A DNA stretch of 64,000 nucleotides from JAXMHB01 sp046346965 (GTDB lineage Bacteria > Pseudomonadota > Gammaproteobacteria > Xanthomonadales > SZUA-5). The stretch lies in contig JAXMHB010000004.1 of NCBI GenBank assembly GCA_046346965.1, forward strand, positions 186,001-250,000, read 5' to 3'. Position numbers and translations under genes: made by a program. A model generated the notes under the pieces. It did no database searches, was not told where the DNA came from, and worked only from the letters and a program-made list of their open reading frames with translations. Positions 52,777 through 60,777 of the stretch are shown here, in pieces; the stretch's first letter is position 1; each line of letters opens with the position of its first letter.

Positions 52777-54900
52777 TCAAGGCGCACTGTCGATCGCGCG
52801 CGGTCGGCGCACCAGTTCCTCCGGGCTGATCGCCGCGCTCATCCAGAAGCCCTGCGCCTGATCGCATCCGCGCGCCCGCAGCAGCGCGTACTGTGCCTCG
52901 CTCTCCACGCCTTCGGCGATCACCTGCATGCCGAGCGAGTGCGCCATCGCGATGATGGCGCTGGCCAGCGCCAGATCTTCTGGATCGCTGAGGATGTCGG
53001 TGATAAAGCTGCGATCGATCTTGACGCCATCGACGCGCGCCCGCCGCAGATGGCTCAAGCCAGAGAAGCCGGTGCCGAAATCGTCCAGCCACACGCGCAC
53101 CCCGGTGGCGCGCAGTTGCGCCAGCGCGGCAAAAGCCAGTTGCTCGTCATGCAGCAGGCTGGACTCGGTCAATTCCAGGTGCAGCAACTCGGGCGCAAGC
53201 CCGTGGCGGGCGATGGTGGCGCGGATGCGCTCGCCGAGATCGGCGCGCATCAGCTGACGGCCGGACAGATTGACCGCGACCGACAAGCCCGGCGCCTGCG
53301 CCTGCCAGGCCACCGCATCACGGCAGGCGCGCTCGAGCACCCAGTCGCCCAGCGCATCAATCAGGCCGCTGCTCTCGGCCACCGGCACGAAGATGGAGGG
53401 CGGCACCTGACCGCGCTGCGGATGATTCCAGCGCAGCAAGGCTTCCGCGCCAGCCAACTGGCCAGTCCCGAGATCGTGAATGGGCTGGTAGGCCAGATCG
53501 AGTGCGCCATGTTCCATCGCCTCGCGCAGATCGTGTTCGAGCCCCAGGCGCTCCTCAGCGTCCGCGGTGAGCTGCCCGGTGAAGAAGCGATAGCAGCTCT
53601 TGCCCTGCTGCTTGGCCTGGTACATCGCCAGATCGCCGTGCTTGAGCAGCAGTTTGGAGGTGTGCGCATCATCCGGGAACAGCGTGATACCGATACTGGC
53701 GCCGACCACCAGCGATTTGTCGCCGATGACGAAGGGCTGATCCAGCGCCCGCATCAGCGCGCTGGCGCCGGCCTCGCCCTTGCGGCGCGCATCCAGCCCG
53801 GACAGCAGTGCGACGAACTCATCGCCGCCCAGACGCGCCAGCACCGGCTGCGCCGGCTGGTCGGGGCGATGCAGACTGGACTTGAGCCGCCGCGCAAACT
53901 CGACCAGCACATCGTCGCCAGCGTCGTGGCCGAGGGTGTCGTTGATGCGCTTGAAGTCATCGAGATCGATGAACAACAGCGCCAGCCCCAGACCGCTGCC
54001 GCGGTACTCGGCGATCGCCTCGTCGAGCAATTCACGGAACATCAGGCGATTCGGCAGCCCGGTCAGGCTGTCTTGATAGGCCAACTTGCGGATGTCGTGG
54101 TGATGGCGGCGCACCGCCTCGCTCATACGCCCGAAGCCACGGATCAGCTCGCCGAGCTCGTCACGGCGGCGAGAAGTCACTGACTGATCGAAGTGCCCGC
54201 GTTCGATCTCGCGCGCTTGCGCCGCCAGATTGCGGATCGGCCGCACCAGTCCGCGCGCCACCAGCCAGCCGGCCAGTGCCACCCACAGCGCCATCAGAAA
54301 GAAGCCGAGCCCGATCACGTGCGCCGGGCCGGCGAAAGCCTGCCGGAAGCGCTCGCGCGCGGTGGCCGATTCCAGCGCGACGGCGCCCTCGGTGCGCGCC
54401 AGCGACATGCCGATGCGCACACCGCCGAGGCGCAGATCGCCGATCGCGATGGGCGCACTGGCATCGACACGATCGGCATCCCATTGCAGCATAGGCCCGC
54501 GCGCCTTGATCACCTTGTGCGCCAGCGGATCGTCCATCACCTGGCCAAACCGGGGAATCTCCAGCGAGCCATCGTGGATGACGCGGCCCTCAGTGTCGTA
54601 CACCAGCACATAGGCGACATCCGGCTGTTCCAGTGCCGAGCGCGCGACTTCGCGTACGGTCAACAGGTCGAAGAAATACACCGGGTTGGTCAAAGCCGCG
54701 GCCAGGAAGCTGGCCAGCTGCGTGCCGCGATCGGCCAGCGCCGAACGCGACTGCTCGCGCAGCGCGCTCTCGCCCTGGCGCACCACGCTGTCGAGCGCCG
54801 CACTGCCGGAGCGCCAGCCCAGCGCGAGTACCGCCAGCCACAGCAGCACGGTCGCCAGCAGGCTCAACACGAACTTGGCACGCAGGCCGATGCGGATCAT
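52777..54900 (-). CDS. HAMP-GGDEF-EAL membrane c-di-GMP protein
   Basis: 707 residues: membrane helix (about 10-28), a periplasmic sensor region (30-195; VYFFDLLTVREVARSALEQPDVAYV), a second helix (195-222), HAMP (225-275), GGDEF (about 285-440; FIDLDDFKRINDT, ARLGGDEFVALL) and EAL (about 455-700; GAEALLRWNHP, HLELTESSLL, LDDFGTGFSGLSHLRR, VKIDRSFI, AEGVESEAQY). Both enzymatic domains have their key residues. ATG 54900 overlaps the PhnD-like gene by 4 bp: the binding protein is the obvious ligand-presenting partner for the periplasmic sensor. It is the last gene of the riboswitch-controlled unit. Confidence 0.94.
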   Translation of the reverse strand: MIRIGLRAKFVLSLLATVLLWLAVLALGWRSGSAALDSVVRQGESALREQSRSALADRGTQLASFLAAALTNPVYFFDLLTVREVARSALEQPDVAYVLVYDTEGRVIHDGSLEIPRFGQVMDDPLAHKVIKARGPMLQWDADRVDASAPIAIGDLRLGGVRIGMSLARTEGAVALESATARERFRQAFAGPAHVIGLGFFLMALWVALAGWLVARGLVRPIRNLAAQAREIERGHFDQSVTSRRRDELGELIRGFGRMSEAVRRHHHDIRKLAYQDSLTGLPNRLMFRELLDEAIAEYRGSGLGLALLFIDLDDFKRINDTLGHDAGDDVLVEFARRLKSSLHRPDQPAQPVLARLGGDEFVALLSGLDARRKGEAGASALMRALDQPFVIGDKSLVVGASIGITLFPDDAHTSKLLLKHGDLAMYQAKQQGKSCYRFFTGQLTADAEERLGLEHDLREAMEHGALDLAYQPIHDLGTGQLAGAEALLRWNHPQRGQVPPSIFVPVAESSGLIDALGDWVLERACRDAVAWQAQAPGLSVAVNLSGRQLMRADLGERIRATIARHGLAPELLHLELTESSLLHDEQLAFAALAQLRATGVRVWLDDFGTGFSGLSHLRRARVDGVKIDRSFITDILSDPEDLALASAIIAMAHSLGMQVIAEGVESEAQYALLRARGCDQAQGFWMSAAISPEELVRRPRAIDSAP

Positions 54901-55826
54901 TCGATCTCCGCCCGCACGCGCAGCACGCCGGTACGCAACTCGTCCAGCACCGCCGAGGTCTGCGCGTCGATTTCGTCGAAGCGCTCGGTACGCTGGTACT
55001 TGGCCAGCGCCTCGGCGGCCAAGGGATCCTCATGCGCCGCCAGCAGCAAGGCCTTCAAGCGTGCCTCGATGCGCGGATCGAGGCCGCGGCGCACCAACTC
55101 CAGCGCGCGCGGAAACTCGCGGCTCTCGGCAAAGATGCGCAGATCCGCCGCTACATCGGGGGACTCACGCACCATCTCGTCCCAGTCCTGGTTGCTGAAC
55201 ACGGCGGCATCCACGAGGCCCTTGTGCACCCAGGTCACCAGATTGCCTTCCGAGCGTGCAAAGGCGTAGCCGATGAACTCAGGCGGCGGACGCTCCAGCG
55301 GCGAGGCCTGAATCGCCAACGGCAGACCGGCTTGCAGCAGCATCGAGGCCGGCACCAGATAAGCGCTGGTGGACATGGGATGCTGAAAGCCAAGCGCCCG
55401 CCCGCGCAAATCCGCCAGCTGCTGAATGCTGCTCTCGCGCCGGGTGAAGAACACCGAGTGGTAGTCGTACAGCCCGCCGCGGCGCGCTCGCAGCAGGATG
55501 CGCGCCTGCGCGCGCTCGACGAAGCCCAGCGCCGCGCCCGATGTTTCGGTGATCCAATCCACTTTGCCCTGGCGCAGATAGCTGGTCATCTGCTGGGCAT
55601 CGCGCGCCATCAGCACACGACCCTCGCGGATGCCGAGGTCGGCCATGCGCGGCACCACGTAGTCGAGCAAAGGCCGCAGACGCGCGTAATGCACGCGCGG
55701 ATCGTCGCTGACCCGACCCAGCACCAAGGTGGTCTGCACCGCCTGCGCGGAGCAAGGCGTGGTGAGCCAGACGGCCAACGCAGCCCAGAAAGCTATCCAC
55801 CAGCGCTGCTTGCAGATGCCAGCCAT
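54897..55826 (-). CDS. PhnD/SsuA/transferrin-like periplasmic substrate-binding protein
   Basis: 309 residues with a signal peptide (about 1-28, KQRWWIAFWAALAVWL then CSAQA) and a type-II periplasmic binding fold of the PhnD group: TLVLGRVSDDPRVHYARLRPLLDYV, VDWITETSGAALGFV, LRGRALGFQHPMSTSAYLVPASML, VTWVHKGLVDAAVFSNQDWDEM. No ABC permease or ATPase genes lie next to it, so it is more likely a sensory binding protein for the HAMP-GGDEF-EAL protein it overlaps. ATG 55826 overlaps cobC by 34 bp; this is the only start that keeps a full signal peptide. Confidence 0.88.
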   Translation of the reverse strand: MAGICKQRWWIAFWAALAVWLTTPCSAQAVQTTLVLGRVSDDPRVHYARLRPLLDYVVPRMADLGIREGRVLMARDAQQMTSYLRQGKVDWITETSGAALGFVERAQARILLRARRGGLYDYHSVFFTRRESSIQQLADLRGRALGFQHPMSTSAYLVPASMLLQAGLPLAIQASPLERPPPEFIGYAFARSEGNLVTWVHKGLVDAAVFSNQDWDEMVRESPDVAADLRIFAESREFPRALELVRRGLDPRIEARLKALLLAAHEDPLAAEALAKYQRTERFDEIDAQTSAVLDELRTGVLRVRAEIE

Positions 55827-56434
55827 GCCTCTACCGATCCATCGGCGGTCTGGCCAGTATAGCCAGCGGCACTGTGGCCCGGGGCGGCGGGCGCGTCCCA
55901 GAACTGCGCTTGCGCATAGGGCACGGGGCGCGCGAAGGCCTCGACCGGACTACAGTGGCCGAGTTCCACCAGGACAGCGCGCAGGCTGCCGGCATGCGCG
56001 CACAGCAGCAATGGCGCCGGCCCGGTCTGCGCCTCGGCCAGCAGCGCGCGCACGCGGACGCGCAGTTCGGCAAAGGACTCGCCGCCCGGCGCCGGCTCGG
56101 TTTGCCAGTGCGCATACCAGTGCGCCAACCGCTCCGGATCGGACTGCGCCAGATCGTCGAAACGCTGACCTTCCCAGTCGCCGAAGTGCATTTCGCGCAG
56201 CCGCGCATCGTAGCGGGCGGACATGCCCCAGGCGCGGAGCAAGGGGTCCAGCGTCTCGCGCGCACGCCGGAGGTCGCTGCACAGGATCTGCTGCGGCCGC
56301 GGTCCCTGCCAGGTCTCGACGAGCGCCTGCGCCTGCGCGCGCCCGGCGGCCGACAGTTCGACATCGGTGTGACCGAGCGCCACGCCCGCGGACGTCAAGG
56401 GCTCTGCGTGGCGCAGCAGAATCAGCGCAGCCAT
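55793..56434 (-). CDS. cobC: histidine phosphatase, probable alpha-ribazole phosphatase
   Basis: 213 residues of the histidine-phosphatase superfamily: LLRHAEPLTSAGVALGHTDVELSAAGRAQA carries the catalytic RHxxP-like RHAEP start; CSDLRRARETLDPLL, LREMHFGDWEGQ and CAHAGSLRAVL follow, with the second catalytic His in HAG. The GDWEG motif and location between cobS and the cobalamin riboswitch unit support alpha-ribazole-5'-phosphate phosphatase activity (cobC). Overlaps cobS (13 bp) and the PhnD-like gene (34 bp). Confidence 0.88.
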   Translation of the reverse strand: MAALILLRHAEPLTSAGVALGHTDVELSAAGRAQAQALVETWQGPRPQQILCSDLRRARETLDPLLRAWGMSARYDARLREMHFGDWEGQRFDDLAQSDPERLAHWYAHWQTEPAPGGESFAELRVRVRALLAEAQTGPAPLLLCAHAGSLRAVLVELGHCSPVEAFARPVPYAQAQFWDAPAAPGHSAAGYTGQTADGSVEAWLASASSAGG

Positions 56435-57189
56435 GCGATCGCCACCAGCAGAATCACGATCTCCAGCGTCTGCGTCGCCGCACCCAGGCAGTCACCGGTG
56501 ATGCCGCCAATCTTGCGCCAATACAGCGTGCCAAGCGCGACCAGCACCAGCGCACCGACGAGCAACAGCGTCAGACTGCCACCCAGCCCCAAGGCCATCA
56601 GCAGCGGTGCGCCTAGCGCGCTGGCGACCAGCAGCGCGATCGCCAGATCGCCGCCGCGCACGCCCTCGGCCACCGGCTTGTTGGAGGCCCCCTCGCGCAC
56701 ATAGGGCAGGCACAGCGCCAGGATCGGCGTGGCCGCCCGACCCAGTGCATGCGCGGCCACCAGTGCGGAGAGCAGATGCGCCAGCGGCAGCGCAATCAGC
56801 GCCTGCCAGCGCAGCAACAGCATCAGCATCAGCGCGGCGCCACCGAAGGTGCCGATGCGGCTGTCCTTCATGATCTCGAGCCGCCGCGCCGGCGTCATGC
56901 CGCCGAACAGGCCGTCGGCGGCATCGACGAAGCCGTCCTCGTGAAAGGCGCCCGTGATCGCCACCATGGCCGCCAATGCCAGCGCGGCGGCAATCCCGAT
57001 CGGCAAAGGCCCCAAGGCCACATGCAGCACCCCAGCGCCTAGACTGGCGACCCCGGCACCGACCAGCGGAAACCAGCGCACGCTACGCGCGAGCTCCTGC
57101 GGATCGCCGCTGGCGTAACGGGCGACCAGCGGCAGCCGGGTCAGAAAGGTGGCGGCCGTGGCGATGCGCCGCAGTTCACGTCTCAGCAT
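56422..57189 (-). CDS. cobS: adenosylcobinamide-GDP ribazoletransferase
   Basis: Membrane enzyme joining adenosylcobinamide-GDP and alpha-ribazole. The 255 residues have about six transmembrane helices and the family motifs TFLTRLPL, RWFPLVGAGVASLGAGVL, GAFHEDGFVDAADGLFGG, RLEIMKDSRIGTFGG, ALGRAATP and KIGGITGDCLGA. Start overlaps the cobT stop by 7 bp. Confidence 0.96.
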   Translation of the reverse strand: MLRRELRRIATAATFLTRLPLVARYASGDPQELARSVRWFPLVGAGVASLGAGVLHVALGPLPIGIAAALALAAMVAITGAFHEDGFVDAADGLFGGMTPARRLEIMKDSRIGTFGGAALMLMLLLRWQALIALPLAHLLSALVAAHALGRAATPILALCLPYVREGASNKPVAEGVRGGDLAIALLVASALGAPLLMALGLGGSLTLLLVGALVLVALGTLYWRKIGGITGDCLGAATQTLEIVILLVAIAWLR

Positions 57190-58190
57190 GGGGCTCGATC
57201 CGCCACGGCAGCCGATTCGAAGGTGGCCATCTCGCGCAGGATCGCCGCTGCGGCGCGCAGCAGCGGCATCGCCAGCACGGCGCCAGTGCCCTCGCCGAGG
57301 CGCATGCCCAGATCCAGCAGCGGCTCGGCGCCCAAGGCCTCCAGCGCCAGTTGATGCGCCGGCTCAGCCGAGCGGTGCGCGTAGATCAGCGACTCAGCGC
57401 AGGCGGGGTCGATGCGCGTCGCCACCAGCGCGGCCACAGTGACGATGAATCCATCGACGACCACGGCTATGCCGGTCTGCGCCGCCTCCAGGATGCAGCC
57501 GACCAAGGCGGCGATCTCCAGTCCGCCGAGCTCAGCCAGCACGGTCATGGCATCGCTGCCCGGCCTCAGCCGCGCCAGTGCCTGTGCGACCACTGCCTGT
57601 TTGTGCGCCAGCGCGGCGCCGGCCAGCCCGGTGCCCGGCCCCACACAATCCGCGGGACTGGCACCGGTGAGCGCCGCCAGCAGCGCGCTGGCGGCGGTGG
57701 TGTTGCCGATGCCCATCTCGCCCAAGCCCAGCGCGTCGACGCCATCGGCACGTCGCAGCGCGGCCCGTCCCACCGCCAGCGCCGCCGCGCACTGCGCCGG
57801 GCTCATCGCCGCTTGCACGCGCAGATTGTGGCTGCCGCGCATCACGCTGGCCTGCGCCACACCCGGCAAGGGCTCGGGATCGCGGTCGACACCGACATCG
57901 ACCACTTCCAGCTCCACGCCCAGCGTACGCGCGAGGACGCACACGGCGGCGCCGCCCTCGGCAAAATTGCGCAGCATCTGCGCCGTTACCGCGCGCGGAT
58001 AGGCCGAGACGCCGTCGAGGCTGACACCGTGGTCGGCGGCGTAGACGATCACGCGGGTGCGTTCGACGCGCGGCGACAGCGTGCGCTGGCGCGCGGCCAG
58101 ATCAATGGCCAGCGCCTGCAGGCGACCGAGCGCGCCGGTCGGCATGGTCTTGCGGGCCATCGCTGCCGCTGCCGCCGCGCGCCAGTTCAT
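57183..58190 (-). CDS. cobT: nicotinate-nucleotide-dimethylbenzimidazole phosphoribosyltransferase
   Basis: Makes alpha-ribazole-phosphate, activating the lower ligand base. The 335 residues show GALGRLQALAIDLAARQ, VYAADHGVSLDGVSAYPRAVTAQML, GLGEMGIGNTTAASALLAALTG, VDGFIVTVAALVA and GMRLGEGTGAVLAMPLL, with the catalytic Glu of the GEGTGA motif. Normal length. ATG 58190 overlaps the stop of the receptor gene by 4 bp. Confidence 0.96.
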   Translation of the reverse strand: MNWRAAAAAAMARKTMPTGALGRLQALAIDLAARQRTLSPRVERTRVIVYAADHGVSLDGVSAYPRAVTAQMLRNFAEGGAAVCVLARTLGVELEVVDVGVDRDPEPLPGVAQASVMRGSHNLRVQAAMSPAQCAAALAVGRAALRRADGVDALGLGEMGIGNTTAASALLAALTGASPADCVGPGTGLAGAALAHKQAVVAQALARLRPGSDAMTVLAELGGLEIAALVGCILEAAQTGIAVVVDGFIVTVAALVATRIDPACAESLIYAHRSAEPAHQLALEALGAEPLLDLGMRLGEGTGAVLAMPLLRAAAAILREMATFESAAVADRAPC

Positions 58191-59965
58191 GGCTGGGCCT
58201 CCCAGCGCAGGTTGACGATGAACTCGCGGCCGGGCGCGGCATAGCCGGCCGCCCATTGGTACTCGCGGTCGCTGGCGTTGGCCAGGCGTGCGCCCAGCGT
58301 CCATTGCGGCGACAGCGGCCAGTCGACGCGCATCCCGATCAGCGCGTAGCCAGGCAGCTCGCGGCTGACGTCGCGGCGCGCGGAGGCATAGCCCAGATCC
58401 GCACCCAGTTGCAGACCGCCGTCGAAGCGATAGCCTACGTCCAGCGCCGCCTTGCGCGCCGGTCGACGCAGCAGCGCGGTGCCGGTGCGCGCGTTCTCGG
58501 CGTCCTGCCAGGTCAGCTGGCCACCGGCCGACCACTGATCCCACTGGCGATGAGCGCTGAGCTCAAGCCCGTCGATGGCGGCGCGCGCGATATTGATCGC
58601 CTGGAAGTTGCCGGCGCCCTCGAAGGCGATCAGATCGTCGATGCGCGTGCGGTAGACATTGGCGCCCCATTGGATCGAGGCCAATGTGGCCTCGACGCCG
58701 AGTTCGAGCGAGCGCGAGCGCTCCGGCGCCAGTTCCGCATTGCCGGCATAGAGTCCGCCAAATCCTGGCGAATACAGCTCGTTCAGATTGGGCGCGCGGA
58801 AGCCCTCGCCCCAGCTGCCATAGAGCCGACCCTGTTCGAAGCGCCAACCCAGCGCCGCCTGCGCGGTCGCTTTGCCGCCGAAGCGCTCGTGGTCATCGTG
58901 CCTGAGCACCAGTTCCTGATCCCAGTTGCCGATGCTGCCCTGCCAGCCAATGAAAGCCGCGCGATGCTGCAAGCTCTCTGCGTAGTCCGGGGCGCTGGCA
59001 CCGATGCTGGCGCTGAGGCCGCGTTCGCGCTGCAAATTGAGGCCGAAGACCAGATGCTGATCGGCTCCCAGACCCACATCGTGGATCCAGTCGAGCTGCG
59101 TGCGGCGGGTGGCGAAGCGCGCGTAGTAGACCGGCGTCAGCAGATCGTCGCGGGCGCTGCCCAGACTCAGATGATGTTGCCAGTCCGCGGCCAGCGGCCC
59201 GTCCAGCGTCAGTGCCAGCACATGCTGGTCGACCGCCGTCTCGCCCTGATCGAATTCGACATCGGCGCGCGTGGCCAGCGCACTGAAACCGAGCTGCTGG
59301 CTGCCGGCCTGCAGACGGCCGCGCAGCGCCAGATTGCGGTTGCGGTAGCCATCGTCATCAGGATCGTAGCTGAAGCCCTCCGGGGTCTGCGCCGAGTAGC
59401 CGTCGTAGTGCTCGCCACCGAGTTGCAGACTGAGCGCGCCGCGCTCGCCGCTGACGCCGTAGCCGAGCGCACCCGCCGCGCGTCCCTGGCTGCCGGCGCG
59501 CAGCAGCAAGCCCGCGCCCTGGCGCTCGCGCGTGGTGATGGCGATGACGCCGCCGATCGCATCGGAGCCGTAGTAACTGGCGCGCGGCCCGCGCACGATC
59601 TCGATGCGCTCGATCTGATCCAGCGGCAGATGCTCGAAGGCCGCCGCACCGGTGTTGGTGCTGGCGATGCGCACGCCGTCAACCAAGAACAGCACGTGAT
59701 TGGAATTGCTGCCGCGCAGAAACAGGCTGCTGCTCTGGCCGCTGCCGCCGGTGCGGGCCAGATCCACGCCGGCCTGCCAGCGCAGCAATTCCAGCAGATC
59801 AGGCGCCTGGCTGGCCTCGATCTCGGCGCGTTCGATCACGCTGACATCCGCCAGCACGCGCTGCTGCGCCTGCGGACGGCGTGTCGCGGTGACGGTAATG
59901 GCATCCAGCCGCGCAGAGGCGGCCGGCAACGCGGCGACGATGGCCGCGGTCAACATCAGACTCAT
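58187..59965 (-). CDS. btuB: TonB-dependent vitamin B12 receptor (BtuB family)
   Basis: Outer-membrane active transporter for cobalamin. The 592 residues have a signal peptide (1-19), a TonB-box-like ITVTATR at 23-29, a plug domain (LLELLRWQAGVDLARTGGSGQSSSLFLRGSNSNHVLFLVDGVRI, split by normal plug loops; IERIEIVRGPRASYYGSDAIGGVIAI) and a 22-strand-type barrel ending in an aromatic-rich YQWAAGYAAPGREFIVNLRW stretch. ATG 59965 is favoured; the open frame extends upstream into the riboswitch, which is not coding. First gene of the riboswitch unit. Confidence 0.94.
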   Translation of the reverse strand: MSLMLTAAIVAALPAASARLDAITVTATRRPQAQQRVLADVSVIERAEIEASQAPDLLELLRWQAGVDLARTGGSGQSSSLFLRGSNSNHVLFLVDGVRIASTNTGAAAFEHLPLDQIERIEIVRGPRASYYGSDAIGGVIAITTRERQGAGLLLRAGSQGRAAGALGYGVSGERGALSLQLGGEHYDGYSAQTPEGFSYDPDDDGYRNRNLALRGRLQAGSQQLGFSALATRADVEFDQGETAVDQHVLALTLDGPLAADWQHHLSLGSARDDLLTPVYYARFATRRTQLDWIHDVGLGADQHLVFGLNLQRERGLSASIGASAPDYAESLQHRAAFIGWQGSIGNWDQELVLRHDDHERFGGKATAQAALGWRFEQGRLYGSWGEGFRAPNLNELYSPGFGGLYAGNAELAPERSRSLELGVEATLASIQWGANVYRTRIDDLIAFEGAGNFQAINIARAAIDGLELSAHRQWDQWSAGGQLTWQDAENARTGTALLRRPARKAALDVGYRFDGGLQLGADLGYASARRDVSRELPGYALIGMRVDWPLSPQWTLGARLANASDREYQWAAGYAAPGREFIVNLRWEAQP

Positions 59966-60122
59966 GGGTTTCTCCAAGTACGCACACCCGCGTGGGCTTC
60001 GGGGACGCGGGTGCGGACGAGGATTCGCGGCGACGACGGCAATGACCGACGACGGACGAACCACCGTCGCCCTCCGCGACGCCGATCGACGACTCGCGGC
60101 GGGACACTGCGAGTCCTCGTGA

Positions 60123-60304
60123 AGGCCGGTCTCCGGACTCATCGTCTGACCAGACTGGCTGGTCGCCTGCATCACCTTCCCACACCCATACCGGTGCAGT
60201 GGCTAACGATGCGGCGTCGACGATCTACCGTTGCGGGGGCAGTGTCGGCATTGGACCGACTTCCCGTTTCACCCACCCCAGCCTGCAGCCAGGGCGGACA
60301 CCTT
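60123..60304 (-). promoter_or_regulatory. cobalamin riboswitch (B12 element)
   Basis: Read on the minus strand, the leader of btuB has all the signature stretches: GAAACGGGAAGTCGGT, GCCGACACTGCCCCCGC, CAACGGTA, TATGGGTGTGGGAAGG-type arms, AGCCAGTCTGG and the B12 box AGTCCGGAGACCGGCC (60124-60139). It binds adenosylcobalamin and normally shuts expression off at high B12. A candidate expression platform follows (see findings). 157 nt separate the element from the btuB ATG. Confidence 0.95.
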
Positions 60305-60317
60305 CAGAGCGGGGCCG

Positions 60318-60347
60318 AGCATAGGGGCCGCGGGCCGCGGCCAGCAA
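60318..60347 (-). promoter_or_regulatory. promoter of the btuB riboswitch unit
   Basis: Minus-strand TTGCTG (60342-60347), 18-bp spacer, TATGCT (60318-60323). The predicted start near 60311 lies 7 nt before the first riboswitch stem, an excellent fit. The match is visible only by eye. Confidence 0.5.
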
Positions 60348-60489
60348 GCCGCGCGCGCTGGCGCCCGACAGGCCGCTGCAGTTCCTTCAACAGACCCATT
60401 CCGCCGCGCTGCAGCGAAGTCAGCACGCCTGCACTGGTCGGCGCGCACCATGCTATGTTGCGGCGCAATGTAACTGCCACGTGAATGCC

Positions 60490-60777
60490 GTGTCCGTATC
60501 CCGATCCGAGGTCCGCGCAATGGCCGACCTCGCCCGCCTGGCCGTCCCGGACGAGGCCCTGGAGGGTCTGGCCGAGGAACTCTCCGCCGTCCTCAAACTG
60601 TTCGAAGCGCTCGCCGCCGCACCGGTGGACGGACTGGCGCCGCTGGCGCATCCCGGCGACCCCAACCTGCGCCTGCGCGAGGATGTGGTCAGCGAGCAAG
60701 ACCAGCGCGAGGCCTTCGAGGCGATCGCCCCCTCGGCGAGCGCGGGCTACTACCTGGTACCGAAGGTGATCGAATGA
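60490..60777 (+). CDS. gatC: Asp-tRNA(Asn)/Glu-tRNA(Gln) amidotransferase subunit C
   Basis: Small stabilising subunit of GatCAB, 95 residues. With GTG 60490 as start it reads SVSRSEVRAMADLARLAVPDEALEGLAEELSAVLKLFEAL, the standard GatC pattern, then PLAHPGDPNLRLREDVV and the conserved C-terminal YLVPKVIE. GTG 60481 would add three residues; neither has a strong ribosome site. TATGTT at 60454-60459 may be the -10. ATGA overlap with gatA. Confidence 0.93.
   Translation: MSVSRSEVRAMADLARLAVPDEALEGLAEELSAVLKLFEALAAAPVDGLAPLAHPGDPNLRLREDVVSEQDQREAFEAIAPSASAGYYLVPKVIE

Noticed and set aside
59966..60175. N-terminal extension of the btuB frame into its leader
   Set aside because: It runs through the cobalamin riboswitch and its platform; the signal peptide begins at 59965.
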